The notes under the pieces were generated by a model. It was not told the origin of the DNA, ran no database searches, and saw only the letters and a program-made list of their open reading frames with translations. A stretch of 64,000 nt of DNA from Megasphaera micronuciformis F0359 (GTDB lineage Bacteria > Bacillota > Negativicutes > Veillonellales > Megasphaeraceae). Of this stretch, positions 36,418 to 45,354 are shown piece after piece (position 1 is the stretch's first letter; every line of letters begins with the position of its first letter). The DNA lies in the NCBI RefSeq assembly GCF_000165735.1, contig NZ_GL538208.1, forward strand, positions 611,191 to 675,190, written 5' to 3'. The position numbers were made by a program, and so were the translations under genes.

Positions 36418-37437
36418 TTATCCGAGAATGAAGCCGTGTTTCAAGGGGTCATCCGGATCAACGAGGAATGTGTTGAAGCCGTTAATATAAGCGGAACCCG
36501 TAATTCTGGGGATAATCGCTTTACGGCCGGCAATCGTCGTTTCTTCCAAAACTTCACCTTTGAACTTCGTGCCCAAGATGCTTTCATAAATAATGTGTTC
36601 GCCCACTTTAAGTTCCCCTTTTGCGTGGAGCGTAGCTACTTTAGCACTGGTGCCCGTGCCGCAGGGAGAACGGTCTACGGAACCTTCGCCGAATACGACA
36701 ACGTTCTGATACGTTGCATCGGGGCTCTTAGCCGGACCGTAGAATTCTACGAGGTCTACCGTCTTAATGTGGTCGAGAGTCGGATGCTGTACTTCCACTT
36801 GTTTGTTAATAGCATCACGAATAATTAAGCCGATTTTAGAGAATTTACTTGCATTTTCAGGGCAAATATCGAGATCCACTTCCGTAGCCGGCAAGATAGC
36901 AAAGAAGCTGCCGCCGAAGGAAATATCGCAATGAATCTTTTTACCCAATTCGGGAACGTCTACTTCCACATTTTCTTTGTACAAGAAAGATTCAACGTTG
37001 TCAAAGGAAACGGAATCGACAACATAGTCATCCTTCAAATGAACGTGGCCGCGAACAATGCCTGCCGGAGCATCCTGAACAACGGGAACTTCGCGATCAC
37101 CCGGTTTTACATGTACCCAACCGCATTCTACTGCAGCCGTCATAGCAGCAATCGTGTTATGACCGCACATGTTCAAGTATCCGCCGGAATCTATAAAAAT
37201 AATACCGTAATCGGCTTCTTCATGAACAGGTTCGCAAATGAATGCGCCGAACATATCCTGATGACCTCTTGCTTCAAGCATTACTGCTTTACGAAGGTTA
37301 TCTTCGTGTTCTTCCAAGTAAATTTTCTTTTCTGCCATTGTCTTACCGGGGAATTTCGTAATCCCGCCGATAATCAAGCGAGCTGCTTCGCCCGCCGTAT
37401 GAGAGTCGATGGCCGTAAGCATTCTTGAATACTTCAA
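36418..37437 (-). CDS. prdF: Proline racemase PrdF
   Basis: Interconverts L- and D-proline, making the substrate of PrdAB. The product is about 339 residues with both catalytic cysteines: C91 in MCGHNT and C259 in SPCGTGT. This separates it from hydroxyproline dehydratases, which lack one. I chose a TTG start at 37437, because GGGAGG lies eight bases upstream and the N-terminus then matches the clostridial MKxSR...AIDSHTAGE opening. A TTG three codons upstream sits on the ribosome site. Confidence 0.95.
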   Translation of the reverse strand: MKYSRMLTAIDSHTAGEAARLIIGGITKFPGKTMAEKKIYLEEHEDNLRKAVMLEARGHQDMFGAFICEPVHEEADYGIIFIDSGGYLNMCGHNTIAAMTAAVECGWVHVKPGDREVPVVQDAPAGIVRGHVHLKDDYVVDSVSFDNVESFLYKENVEVDVPELGKKIHCDISFGGSFFAILPATEVDLDICPENASKFSKIGLIIRDAINKQVEVQHPTLDHIKTVDLVEFYGPAKSPDATYQNVVVFGEGSVDRSPCGTGTSAKVATLHAKGELKVGEHIIYESILGTKFKGEVLEETTIAGRKAIIPRITGSAYINGFNTFLVDPDDPLKHGFILG

Positions 37438-37456
37438 ATTGCTCAACCTCCCTTAA

Positions 37457-37930
37457 TTAAAATTTATTTTCCTTACGCATCACTAATTTGATTGCAGCTA
37501 AGGCCTTTATTGCGTCAATCCGATCTACCGCGTTTTCCCCCACTACTTCCGTTTCAATACCTTCAACGGATTTATTCATATCAAGCACCTGGTCGGTGTA
37601 CTTATTTTCAACTACAAACTTTGCCTGCTTGCCGATAAATTTCACGCCGACAATGGTAATTCCCCGATCGCCGACCTGCTCCATCGTATTGGCAAAGTCG
37701 ACATCCGAGTTTCCCCAACCGTCGGCGGAGATAACCGCACCGTCGCATCCCATGGCTTTAAGCCATACGGCCGCACGCTGTCCGACTAAATGTTTCATGC
37801 GATTGTCTTGCGGTGTACCGACAATAACGACGCCGCGAAAGTCAATTTCCGGGTCGCTGGCAAATACATCTATCAAAGGATCTTTAAAGTAGTGTTTGGA
37901 CGTTTCTTTTGTTGACGGTCCGATACCCAT
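37457..37930 (-). CDS. prdE: Proline reductase cluster protein PrdE
   Basis: A 157-residue protein homologous to the C-terminal, pyruvoyl-bearing part of PrdA: IGPSTKETSKHYFKDPL aligns with PrdA IGPASKEMSRHYWREPL. Its residue 2 (Gly) sits where PrdA has its cleavage cysteine, so it cannot form a pyruvoyl group. It lacks about 50 residues of the PrdA tail. It lies between prdD and prdF; its role in clostridia is unproven and may be structural. Confidence 0.93.
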   Translation of the reverse strand: MGIGPSTKETSKHYFKDPLIDVFASDPEIDFRGVVIVGTPQDNRMKHLVGQRAAVWLKAMGCDGAVISADGWGNSDVDFANTMEQVGDRGITIVGVKFIGKQAKFVVENKYTDQVLDMNKSVEGIETEVVGENAVDRIDAIKALAAIKLVMRKENKF

Positions 37931-37950
37931 ATACTCTCAGCTCCTTTTCC

Positions 37951-38688
37951 TTAATCCATTGCGCGAATAGCGCCGTCACGATATTCGTTAGGCGACAAAA
38001 GAACGGGCATATTTTCCATATCAATAATGGAAATGCCGCCCTTAAATCCGCTCGGTTCAAGAGGAAATACAAGAGTATCATACATAGCACCTTGGCCGGC
38101 CACTTCTTTAATAATGGCGACCTTAGGCTTTCCGGGATGATAGTTTTCCTCATACGTATGTGATTCTACGGCACTTCTTCCGTCTAAAACCTTCAACTGA
38201 TTACGAATTTCCTGAATGAAATTATCAACCAGTTCAAAGACTTTCATGCACGTTTGTCTGTCAAAAGGTGTGCCTTTTTTCACATAAGCATCTATAAGGA
38301 TTATATAATCATCATCTCCCGGTGTACCGGGTTTATTCAACTTCATGTTGTCACGCAAAATCCCTTCAGACGAGCCGAACTCATGAAGCTGTTCCCCGTC
38401 TATGATGGCGCCGCATACGACAACGTATGCGCCCGTCAAGGTATGCGTAATACCGGCCCCTAAGGGGCCCAACACCTTCGTGGATATGGGAATCACATCC
38501 ATGATGGTGTTGGTTTCTACATCATGTTGACGCGGCGGTAACACTTGAATCTTCAGCTGATCAATCAATTCGCATGCGTGGTCAAAGGTTTTAGGAATCG
38601 TAAGACGATCCGGCTCCAATTTGAAAGTATCGCCCATAAGGACTTCTTTCATATGAAACACTTTTATCTTCAACGGTTCTCCATGCAT
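37951..38688 (-). CDS. prdD: Proline reductase cluster protein PrdD
   Basis: A 245-residue homologue of the middle part of PrdA: LGAGITHTLTGAYVVVCG, GEQLHEFGSSEG and KEVAGQGAMYDTLVFP match PrdA segments in order. It ends in DGAIRAMD, aligned with PrdA DGAIHALT just before the cleavage cysteine. The ATG at 38688 was chosen because AGGTG lies six bases upstream; a GTG three codons earlier is also open. With prdE it makes a split, non-catalytic copy of PrdA. Confidence 0.92.
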   Translation of the reverse strand: MHGEPLKIKVFHMKEVLMGDTFKLEPDRLTIPKTFDHACELIDQLKIQVLPPRQHDVETNTIMDVIPISTKVLGPLGAGITHTLTGAYVVVCGAIIDGEQLHEFGSSEGILRDNMKLNKPGTPGDDDYIILIDAYVKKGTPFDRQTCMKVFELVDNFIQEIRNQLKVLDGRSAVESHTYEENYHPGKPKVAIIKEVAGQGAMYDTLVFPLEPSGFKGGISIIDMENMPVLLSPNEYRDGAIRAMD

Positions 38689-38731
38689 GTTTGTCACCTG
38701 CTTTTTCGAAGTAATGTCGCTTCAACCGATA

Positions 38732-39457
38732 TTAGATCTGAGCTACATATTCGTACGGCAAGGGAACGATCTTACCCGGAGTTTCAATGTCTTCCAAGGC
38801 TTGAAGCGTATCCTTGACGATACCTGTTTGCATTTCGATGTTGTGAGGTTCACCGGCATTAGCACCCATCGGAACGATAGGAGCCGTAGCACGAGGCGTA
38901 CCGTTCTGGCGAACGACAGGCGGAAGTGCTGCGATGATAATAGTCGGAATACCGATTTCTTCAATTGCTCTCTGCACGATCACGGCAGTTCTATGGCAAG
39001 TGCCTCACCCGGCTGTCAAGATAACGCCGTCAACGTTTTCGTCTTTAAGCTTTTGAGCAATTTCCGGACCCGTCTTATCATGGAAAGCGGTCTGGTCACC
39101 GCCACCGCCCATGAAACCGAAGTGGGTCGGAGCCGTACCTTTAATGAAACCGGCTTTAGCCAATTCATGGAGACGATCGAGCGGGAACATGCAGTTGATG
39201 TCACGATTGGCATCACTGTTATCGTAACCGCCGTGGGAGATCATCAAATCGTCCGTCGGAGTGTTGTCCGGGATTTCACGATATGTCGTGTCCCCTGCAA
39301 GATTAAAACGTTTGTCGGTTTTGAGATGAGCACCGCAAGCCGAAGCCAATGCGATAACCATTTCGCTTAAGGGTTTTGTTACAGGCGTGAAGATGGATTT
39401 AGGTGTAATAGGCACATAAATCTCGGACTGCAAGCCTTCAAATACTGTTAAACTCAT
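38732..39457 (-). CDS. prdB: D-proline reductase selenoprotein subunit PrdB (UGA read as Sec)
   Basis: Catalytic selenoprotein of D-proline reductase, which opens D-proline to 5-aminovalerate. An in-frame TGA at 39005-39007 lies in the context TAG-U-GTCH, the known PrdB active site; the frame stays open and homologous to 38732. Counting through it gives 241 residues with Sec at 151. Calling it as two genes would be wrong. A SECIS-like hairpin follows the UGA. The ATG follows GAGGAG. It lies between the small gene and prdD. Confidence 0.96.
38972..38988 (-). promoter_or_regulatory. Candidate bacterial SECIS element of prdB
   Basis: A CTGC-CG stem with TGAT loop and a one-base bulge starts 16 bases after the UGA. 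Its apical loop begins at the 23rd base and has G at position two, within the known bacterial SECIS rules (loop 16-37 bases downstream, G among the first two loop bases). Confidence 0.55.
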
Positions 39458-39474
39458 AACAATGTTTCTCCTCT

Positions 39475-39771
39475 CTATTTACTTTCGGAGCTCTTTTTGT
39501 CAGCCGCTTCCTTAAGAAGCTTATCTCTATATTCAATAGCTTTTACGTAATGATCTGCCGGCTCTTCATTGAATACTTCCGGGTAGGACATGAGAAATCC
39601 CACTTCCTGCCCTAGTTTCAAATCGTATTCGGAAATAACCATACGCTTCGGCACTTTTAAATGGCCCAAACGGCCCTTCAAATCAATGCCGACGCTACCG
39701 TCATGAAGTTCGACAATTACTCCTTCGTACATGCATTCACTGGACATATACTTAAGTTCGCGTTCAGCCAT
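39475..39771 (-). CDS. Small conserved protein of prd operons
   Basis: A 98-residue soluble protein between prdA and prdB, the position where clostridial prd operons also carry a small conserved gene (CBO2463/CBO2479-type, to my recollection). It has an SH3-like beta-rich core (YEGVIVELHDGSVGIDLKGR, residues 15-34) and a charged C-terminal helix. There is no catalytic motif. It may help assemble or mature the reductase (inference). Confidence 0.75.
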   Translation of the reverse strand: MAERELKYMSSECMYEGVIVELHDGSVGIDLKGRLGHLKVPKRMVISEYDLKLGQEVGFLMSYPEVFNEEPADHYVKAIEYRDKLLKEAADKKSSESK

Positions 39772-39788
39772 ATCTGTCTCCGGAAGGA

Positions 39789-41699
39789 TTATTGTCCTTC
39801 GTATTTTTCCGCACGTTTTTTGGACATGGGCAAGACTTGTTCGTTATCAACGAGGTCAATCTTCTTGCCTGTCGTCTTTTCGATGATTTCGATGTTGTTC
39901 AACTTAACGTTCGGATTCCACTTACGTTCAGCAGCCTTGATTTCGCCGCCGCCGAGCAACGTCTTAAGCATAGCCAACTGACGAACAGCGTCTTCATAGC
40001 AAAGCGTGTTGTTTGCAAGAACTTCGTTTTCAATACCCAGTTTGGACTTGTTGTTATCGCACATAGCACCCATGTACTTGTTGCCGACAACCAATGCGCC
40101 CTGAACTGCGCAGTAGGAAGCACCTACAACCTTTATGCCGCGTTTACCGATCTGTTCGATATGGGAAGCGAAGTCAACGTGGTTGTTGCCGAAACCTTCC
40201 GTGGTAACGATAGCACCGTCGACACCCATGGATTCAACGGTCTGACCGAGACGACGAGAAACATAGAATTTATCGGAGTTAGCCTGAGGCGAGCCGACGA
40301 GAATAACACCGACGAGGTCGATTTCTTCATCGCGCATAGCTGCGTGTACAAGCGGTTCTCTCCAATAATGACGGGACATTTCCTTCGAAGCGGGCCCGAT
40401 GCAAGTCAAAGCATGAATTGCGCCGTCAACGAGTTCGAGAGGATTGAGCATTACCGGAAGGTTACCGAGATCAACGTTCGGTTTTGCACCCAACGTGCCG
40501 ACCGGTTCAACCGGGAGAATCAGGTTATCATGCATTGCGCCCTGACCCATGATTTCTTTAATAACGACGACACGGGGTTTGCCCGGACGACGATATTGTA
40601 CGATTTCTTCTTTTTCTACTACGAGGGAATCGTCAGCCTTCTTAATGGCTTCACGAATTTCCTGAGCAATGTAGTCGGAAGCACGGTGTGCAGCCAAGGG
40701 GCCCGGACGTTCCATGTTGGATTTAGCTCTGATGGTAACGTTCGTCTTAATGAAGATTTCACCCTTATCGGGAGAACCCGGACGACCCCACATGATGTTC
40801 TGATCCATTTCGCCTTCGGAAGAACCGAATTCGCCAATCTGAACACCGTCTTCATCCGTACCGGATACGATGAATACAACGCCGTCCAAGACACGAGTGA
40901 TGCCTTCGCCGAGGTCGCCTTCCATCTTCGTTGCCAAAGGCTGTACGTCCATGATCGTGTTGGAAACTTCACCGTAACGATCGGGAGTAATGATATCGAA
41001 GGTCAAGTCTTTTACGAGTTCCTGAGTATCCATAGCTTCCTGGCAAATGCCGTCTTTACGGACATACAGGGTCGTACCTTCGATTTTTGTTTCTTCGCCG
41101 AATTCTACCTTTTCGATTTTCAAGTGGTCGTGACGAAGTTCGCGAACTTTAACTTCTTCCTGAGCTGCCGATTCAGCAACGGCAGCTACTGCTTCACCCG
41201 TTGCCGCCGTCGTAGCACCTGCTGCTGCTACGGAAGCACCTGCTACGGGAGCCGCAACTCCTGCACCGCCTACGCCGAGGGGAAACTCGAGGTCGATATT
41301 TTTGCCTTCACCGATGTGAATGCGAACGGAACCGCCGACAGTAGCAACCGTAGCGCCTGCAACGGGAGCTGCAACCGGAGCTGCTTCAGCAACCGGAGCT
41401 GCTTCAGCGGGAGCTTCTTCAGCAGCGGGAGCTTCTTCAGCCATAGCCGTCATGCCGTCGAGCATGTCCGGAGTCAAAGCAACGAGAGAATCGGCCGTTA
41501 CTTTCAAAGTAGCGCCGATAACTTCGCCGATATGAGTTACATTGTCGGGGATAGTCAACAAGCCGGAATCAACCAAATCCGGGAAAATGTTGGGGTCCTC
41601 TAAATTGGAAGCGGATAATACGGTGCCCGCTTCGGCACGGCAGCATAATACTGCAGGGTCTTTCGCATGTTCTTGAGCCGTTTCAGCTGTAATAGACAT
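39789..41699 (-). CDS. prdA: D-proline reductase proprotein PrdA
   Basis: A 636-residue proprotein, cleaved in clostridia into an about 45 kDa and a 23 kDa subunit whose N-terminal cysteine becomes a pyruvoyl group that binds D-proline. The cleavage site is HALT-CIGPASKE, with Cys433; 204 residues follow, fitting the small subunit. Residues about 86-180 form an alanine/proline-rich flexible region interrupted by a short beta domain. The start follows AAGGAGG. It is the second gene of the operon, after prdC. Confidence 0.96.
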   Translation of the reverse strand: MSITAETAQEHAKDPAVLCCRAEAGTVLSASNLEDPNIFPDLVDSGLLTIPDNVTHIGEVIGATLKVTADSLVALTPDMLDGMTAMAEEAPAAEEAPAEAAPVAEAAPVAAPVAGATVATVGGSVRIHIGEGKNIDLEFPLGVGGAGVAAPVAGASVAAAGATTAATGEAVAAVAESAAQEEVKVRELRHDHLKIEKVEFGEETKIEGTTLYVRKDGICQEAMDTQELVKDLTFDIITPDRYGEVSNTIMDVQPLATKMEGDLGEGITRVLDGVVFIVSGTDEDGVQIGEFGSSEGEMDQNIMWGRPGSPDKGEIFIKTNVTIRAKSNMERPGPLAAHRASDYIAQEIREAIKKADDSLVVEKEEIVQYRRPGKPRVVVIKEIMGQGAMHDNLILPVEPVGTLGAKPNVDLGNLPVMLNPLELVDGAIHALTCIGPASKEMSRHYWREPLVHAAMRDEEIDLVGVILVGSPQANSDKFYVSRRLGQTVESMGVDGAIVTTEGFGNNHVDFASHIEQIGKRGIKVVGASYCAVQGALVVGNKYMGAMCDNNKSKLGIENEVLANNTLCYEDAVRQLAMLKTLLGGGEIKAAERKWNPNVKLNNIEIIEKTTGKKIDLVDNEQVLPMSKKRAEKYEGQ

Positions 41700-41721
41700 T
41701 CGTTAGTCCTCCTTATTAAAA

Positions 41722-43014
41722 CTATTCGGTAGGCGGTAACTTACGATATAATTTGTGGCCGTCGGCACGCAGAACATGGTCTGTATGATGATAAACCGGA
41801 ACTCCTAACCTAGGAGCTACACCCATAACGGTGTTCGTTCAATCGGAGCAAGTTCCGACTACTAACACTTCAGCACCGCCTCGTTTCAAGGCCATGACCT
41901 TTTCCGCCTGCCCCGGGCACTTACCCGGCAAGCCGCATCTGTATCGTCCGTTAACTTCTACCATTCTCTTGCATCGTTCTTTGGAAACAACTTCGGCACC
42001 CATTGCTTCGGCAACCTGAGTCAGGCGTTCTTCCGAACCGCCGCATTCGCAAATGAGGATACCTGCCTTACGTTTTTCCTGCGGGAACGGCATTGCAACT
42101 AGGCAACCGCCGCTTGTTTTGGTAACCGGAGTTTCTTCCGATCCCGTTCTGCCCGTTTGAGGTCCGCCGACGACGATTTCACCGTGCGGGTTGATAAAAC
42201 CGCCGGCACGTTCAATCAAGTCGCCCATAGGCGTTCCGATAGGAACGTCAACGAAGACGGATTCCTTGTGTGCTACACGGCCGGATACAGTAATATCTTT
42301 ATCGATAACGGGCTTACGTTCTTCAATTGCCAAAGCAATATTCTTTAACGTTTCCGCATTGTCGATACAAGCGCCTACTGTACCGGGCAACTGACCGGGC
42401 TCTAATTCAATGCCCATAACTTCACGAACGATAACACGTTCGTCACCGGCCGGATACATATCGGGCAGGCGGAAGACATCGATGTTGTCTTCGTTACGGC
42501 AAGCCTTAATCAGTTCAATAACCGCTTTTTTGTGCTTCGGTTTAATGGCGATATAGCCCTTGGGAGCTTTCGTAATTTCCATGGCATACTTGACGCCGCG
42601 AACTAACTGAGCCGCATCCGTTTCAATCTGATGAATATTGTGAGCCAAGAGAGGTTCACATTCGGCACAGTTTGCAATGAAACAGCCTTGGGGAATTTCC
42701 GTCTTCAGCTTTACAGCCGTCGGGAAACCTGCCCCGCCTGCCCCGACAACGCCGGCAGCAGCAATGGCTTCGAGGTTCGTCTTCGTATCCGGAATTTTAA
42801 CGTATTCGTCAAAATTCTGCTTGTCATCCGCTTTAATTACGATGTCCGTTTCCGTTACAGCCGTAACTTCGCCCGTATAACTAGCATGGATATTAGCGCC
42901 CAAACCGGAAGGTTCCGCGATTAATTGACCGCGTAATACTCGATCGCCTACTTTGACAATCGGACTACAAGGACCTCCTACATGCATTTTGAGAGGTATT
43001 TTGATTTCTGACAC
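41722..43014 (-). CDS. prdC: Selenoprotein electron carrier PrdC (UGA read as Sec)
   Basis: An RnfC-like protein that passes electrons to proline reductase. An in-frame TGA at 41839-41841 follows GTCSD, giving a CxxU motif with Sec392; the frame continues 38 residues to a TAG at 41722-41724, total 430. Other cysteine motifs are NCAECEP, CECGGSEE and CGLPGKCPG. The start is GTG after GGGGGTGA. A strong hairpin follows the UGA. Automatic calling would cut it at 41839. Confidence 0.93.
41800..41818 (-). promoter_or_regulatory. Candidate bacterial SECIS element of prdC
   Basis: An eight-pair stem AGCTCCTA/TAGGAGTT with a GGT loop begins 20 bases after the UGA. The loop opens with G at base 29, fitting bacterial SECIS rules. 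Confidence 0.65.
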
Positions 43015-43078
43015 TTATTTGTTCACCCCCATTCCCAGATTAATTTTACAGAATAAATTGCATGAATAACGTTGAAAA

Positions 43079-43096
43079 GGCTAAAGATTTTTAACC
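43079..43096 (-). promoter_or_regulatory. Leader hairpin of the prd operon
   Basis: GGTTAAA/TTTAGCC stem (one G-U pair) with a four-base loop, followed by TTTT on the minus strand, inside the leader between the predicted promoter and prdC. It could be a weak attenuator. Confidence 0.35.
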
Positions 43097-43125
43097 AATT
43101 CTTATTCCTACTATCTGCCTCTGTA

Positions 43126-43154
43126 ATAATAGCATAAGCCATAAACTTTCACAA
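43126..43154 (-). promoter_or_regulatory. Probable promoter of the prd operon
   Basis: On the minus strand TTGTGA (43149-43154) and TATTAT (43126-43131) lie 17 bases apart with an extended -10 (TGC). The leader to prdC is about 105 bases. Confidence 0.5.
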
Positions 43155-43398
43155 GTTTTTTTACAATTACTTAGTGATAAAATTAACATTATTTAACAAA
43201 AACCACTCCCCTACTCATTTCTACCCCATATTTTCCCTTTTGGGACTTATATATTTTTTAATTATTTTATTCGTTTCTTTAATACGTCAACGAATTTTTC
43301 CTTGCAAACATAAATATATAGGTCTGTACTGAATTTACAGGTTTTTGAATATTTAAAATTTATAACCTTTACTTAACTCTGAGTAATTCTATGTAGTT
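43155..43398. other. AT-rich non-coding region upstream of the prd operon
   Basis: About 245 bases between the predicted prd promoter and the proS terminator. It is strongly AT-rich, has no open frame with a ribosome site, and I see no clear sigma-54 element or operator. It could hold activator sites. Confidence 0.5.
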
Positions 43399-43440
43399 AC
43401 AAAAAGAGCGTTACTTTCCGAAGAAAGTAACGCTCTTTCA
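43399..43440 (-). terminator. Terminator after proS
   Basis: AAAGAGCGTTACTTTC/GAAAGTAACGCTCTTT hairpin flanked by A and T tracts, about 40 bases past the proS stop. Confidence 0.92.
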
Positions 43441-43481
43441 CATAATAATACACGCTTTTAAAGATAAGTATGTTCTCTTTT

Positions 43482-45206
43482 TTACAAATGTTTTTTACGC
43501 AAGTCACGGAGAAGGCGGGCCACATGCTCAGCGGCTCCTTCAATCGTAACTTCTTCTTCCTCATCGGTACGACGAATCTTAACTTCCACCTTCCCGTCAG
43601 CAGCCTTGCTGCCTACAGTAAGACGTACGGGATAACCGATAAGGTCGGCGTCATTGAATTTAACGCCAGCCCGTTCATCCCGATCGTCGAGCAAGACATC
43701 TACATCAAGATCGAGCAGTTCATCATACAGTTTCTTAGCCACGGAAACGATGGCTTCATCTTTCATATTAACCGGGAGGACGACGGCTTCAAAAGGAGCC
43801 GTGGCAACAGGCCAAATAATCCCTTTGTCATCATGCAGCTGTTCAATCGTAGCCGCTACGGTTCTCGTAACTCCGATGCCGTAACATCCCATGACGAAAG
43901 GTTTAGCCTTGCCGTCTTTATCAAGGAAGGTCGCATTCAGACTTTCGGAATACTTCGTACCCAAGCCGAATACTTGTCCTACTTCGATGCCTTGAGTCAG
44001 TTTGACTTCGCCGCCGCATTCGGGGCATACATCCTGTTCCGTAATAAGGCGAATCGTTGCCGTCTTCACGTCTTTAAAATCGCGAGCCGGCGTTACGTAA
44101 CGATAGTGATAGCCGTGTTTATTGGCACCGGTTACACCGTTTTTAATCTGCATAGCCGTTTCATCTACCAAAATGACGAAATCATCATCCTGAGGTCCGG
44201 CGTTCAGGGGACTCATATATCCCGGTTCCAACCCGTGAGCTCTGAGTAATTCGGGGGACGCTGTCTGAACATCATTGCCGCCTACCAAGTTCTGTACAGC
44301 CACGTCATTTACTTCGTGGTCTCCGCGAACCATAGTAAGAACGAGTTTTCCGTCAATATCGAAGGCAACGGCCTTAATCGTCTTTTCAATAGGTACCTTT
44401 ACCTGTTCGACAAGGTCCTGAATGGTTGCACATTCGGGCGTTTCGAAAAGTTCCGCTTCGTGCAGCTCTTCATCCTCGGAAATAAGCGTATTGGGAACGG
44501 CCTTTTCCACATTTGCCGCAAAGCCGCATTTCGTACAAATGACTACATCCGCTTCGCCCGCCTTGGCAAGGGCCATGAACTCATGACTGTAATTTCCGCC
44601 GATTTGACCCGAATCAGCCAGAACGGGACGATATTCAATACCGCATTCCGTAAAGATACGACTGTATGCGTCATACATCGATTCATAACTCTTAATCATG
44701 CCTTCACGATCAACGTCAAAAGAGTATGCATCCTTCATGACGAATTCACGACTGCGCATTAAGCCGAAACGGGGTCTGATTTCATCTCTGTACTTATTTT
44801 GCATCTGCCAAAGGTTAACAGGAAGCTGTTTATACGACCGTAATTCATTCCGGACAAGGGTCGTAATCAACTCTTCATGCGTAGGTCCGAGGCAATACTC
44901 ATTATCGTGGCGATCCTTTAATTTAAACATTTCCGGCCCGTATACATCCCAACGGCCCGTTTCACGCCAAATTTCCGCCGGCTGTACAATGGGCATCATG
45001 ACTTCCTGAGCCCCGGAGCGATTCATTTCCTTACGAATAATGTTTTCAACCTTAAGGCAAACCTTACGGCCCAACGGTAGGAACGAATACAGTCCGGCTG
45101 CATTTTTACGCAACATACCGGCTTTCAACATTAACTTGTGACTGGCTACGTCCGCTTCGGCAGGGTCATCCCGCAACGTAGGCGCATATAACTTGGATGC
45201 CAACAT
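43482..45206 (-). CDS. proS: Prolyl-tRNA synthetase (bacterial type)
   Basis: Charges tRNA-Pro. The 574-residue product has the class II motifs (motif 2 region YRDEIRPRFGLMRSREFVMKD in two parts, motif 3 GCYGIGVTR) and the YbaK-like editing insertion (about residues 225-390), as in E. coli ProRS. The start has GGGAGG. It lies directly upstream of the prd operon in gene order and competes for the same L-proline. No T-box leader is visible. Confidence 0.97.
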   Translation of the reverse strand: MLASKLYAPTLRDDPAEADVASHKLMLKAGMLRKNAAGLYSFLPLGRKVCLKVENIIRKEMNRSGAQEVMMPIVQPAEIWRETGRWDVYGPEMFKLKDRHDNEYCLGPTHEELITTLVRNELRSYKQLPVNLWQMQNKYRDEIRPRFGLMRSREFVMKDAYSFDVDREGMIKSYESMYDAYSRIFTECGIEYRPVLADSGQIGGNYSHEFMALAKAGEADVVICTKCGFAANVEKAVPNTLISEDEELHEAELFETPECATIQDLVEQVKVPIEKTIKAVAFDIDGKLVLTMVRGDHEVNDVAVQNLVGGNDVQTASPELLRAHGLEPGYMSPLNAGPQDDDFVILVDETAMQIKNGVTGANKHGYHYRYVTPARDFKDVKTATIRLITEQDVCPECGGEVKLTQGIEVGQVFGLGTKYSESLNATFLDKDGKAKPFVMGCYGIGVTRTVAATIEQLHDDKGIIWPVATAPFEAVVLPVNMKDEAIVSVAKKLYDELLDLDVDVLLDDRDERAGVKFNDADLIGYPVRLTVGSKAADGKVEVKIRRTDEEEEVTIEGAAEHVARLLRDLRKKHL

Positions 45207-45354
45207 ATGTATACCTCCCGTATAACTCGGCCTTCCCGACCGACCTGTTTATTTGATTCGTGAATAATATCACGATTTGTATTTAAGTATAGCATATGAA
45301 TGTTTAGGCAAACAAGTGTTTATCTTGATATTTGTCATATTTATACCGAGGTGC

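Noticed and set aside
38732-39007. prdB as a frameshifted or broken pseudogene
   Set aside because: The two parts are in the same frame, joined by a single UGA at the known selenocysteine position, and Sec decoding genes are present.
39792-41603. A 603-codon open frame on the plus strand opposite prdA
   Set aside because: It is a codon-usage shadow: prdA is strongly biased and has few codons that read as stops in that antisense frame. The translation is low-complexity and unlike any protein, and no ribosome site matches it.
41839-43014. prdC ending at the UGA as a 391-residue protein
   Set aside because: The frame stays open to 41722, the UGA follows a CxxU context, and a SECIS-like hairpin begins 20 bases later.
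43155-43398. Sigma-54 promoter for the prd operon
   Set aside because: No TGGCAC-N5-TTGC-like element could be found on the minus strand in this region.
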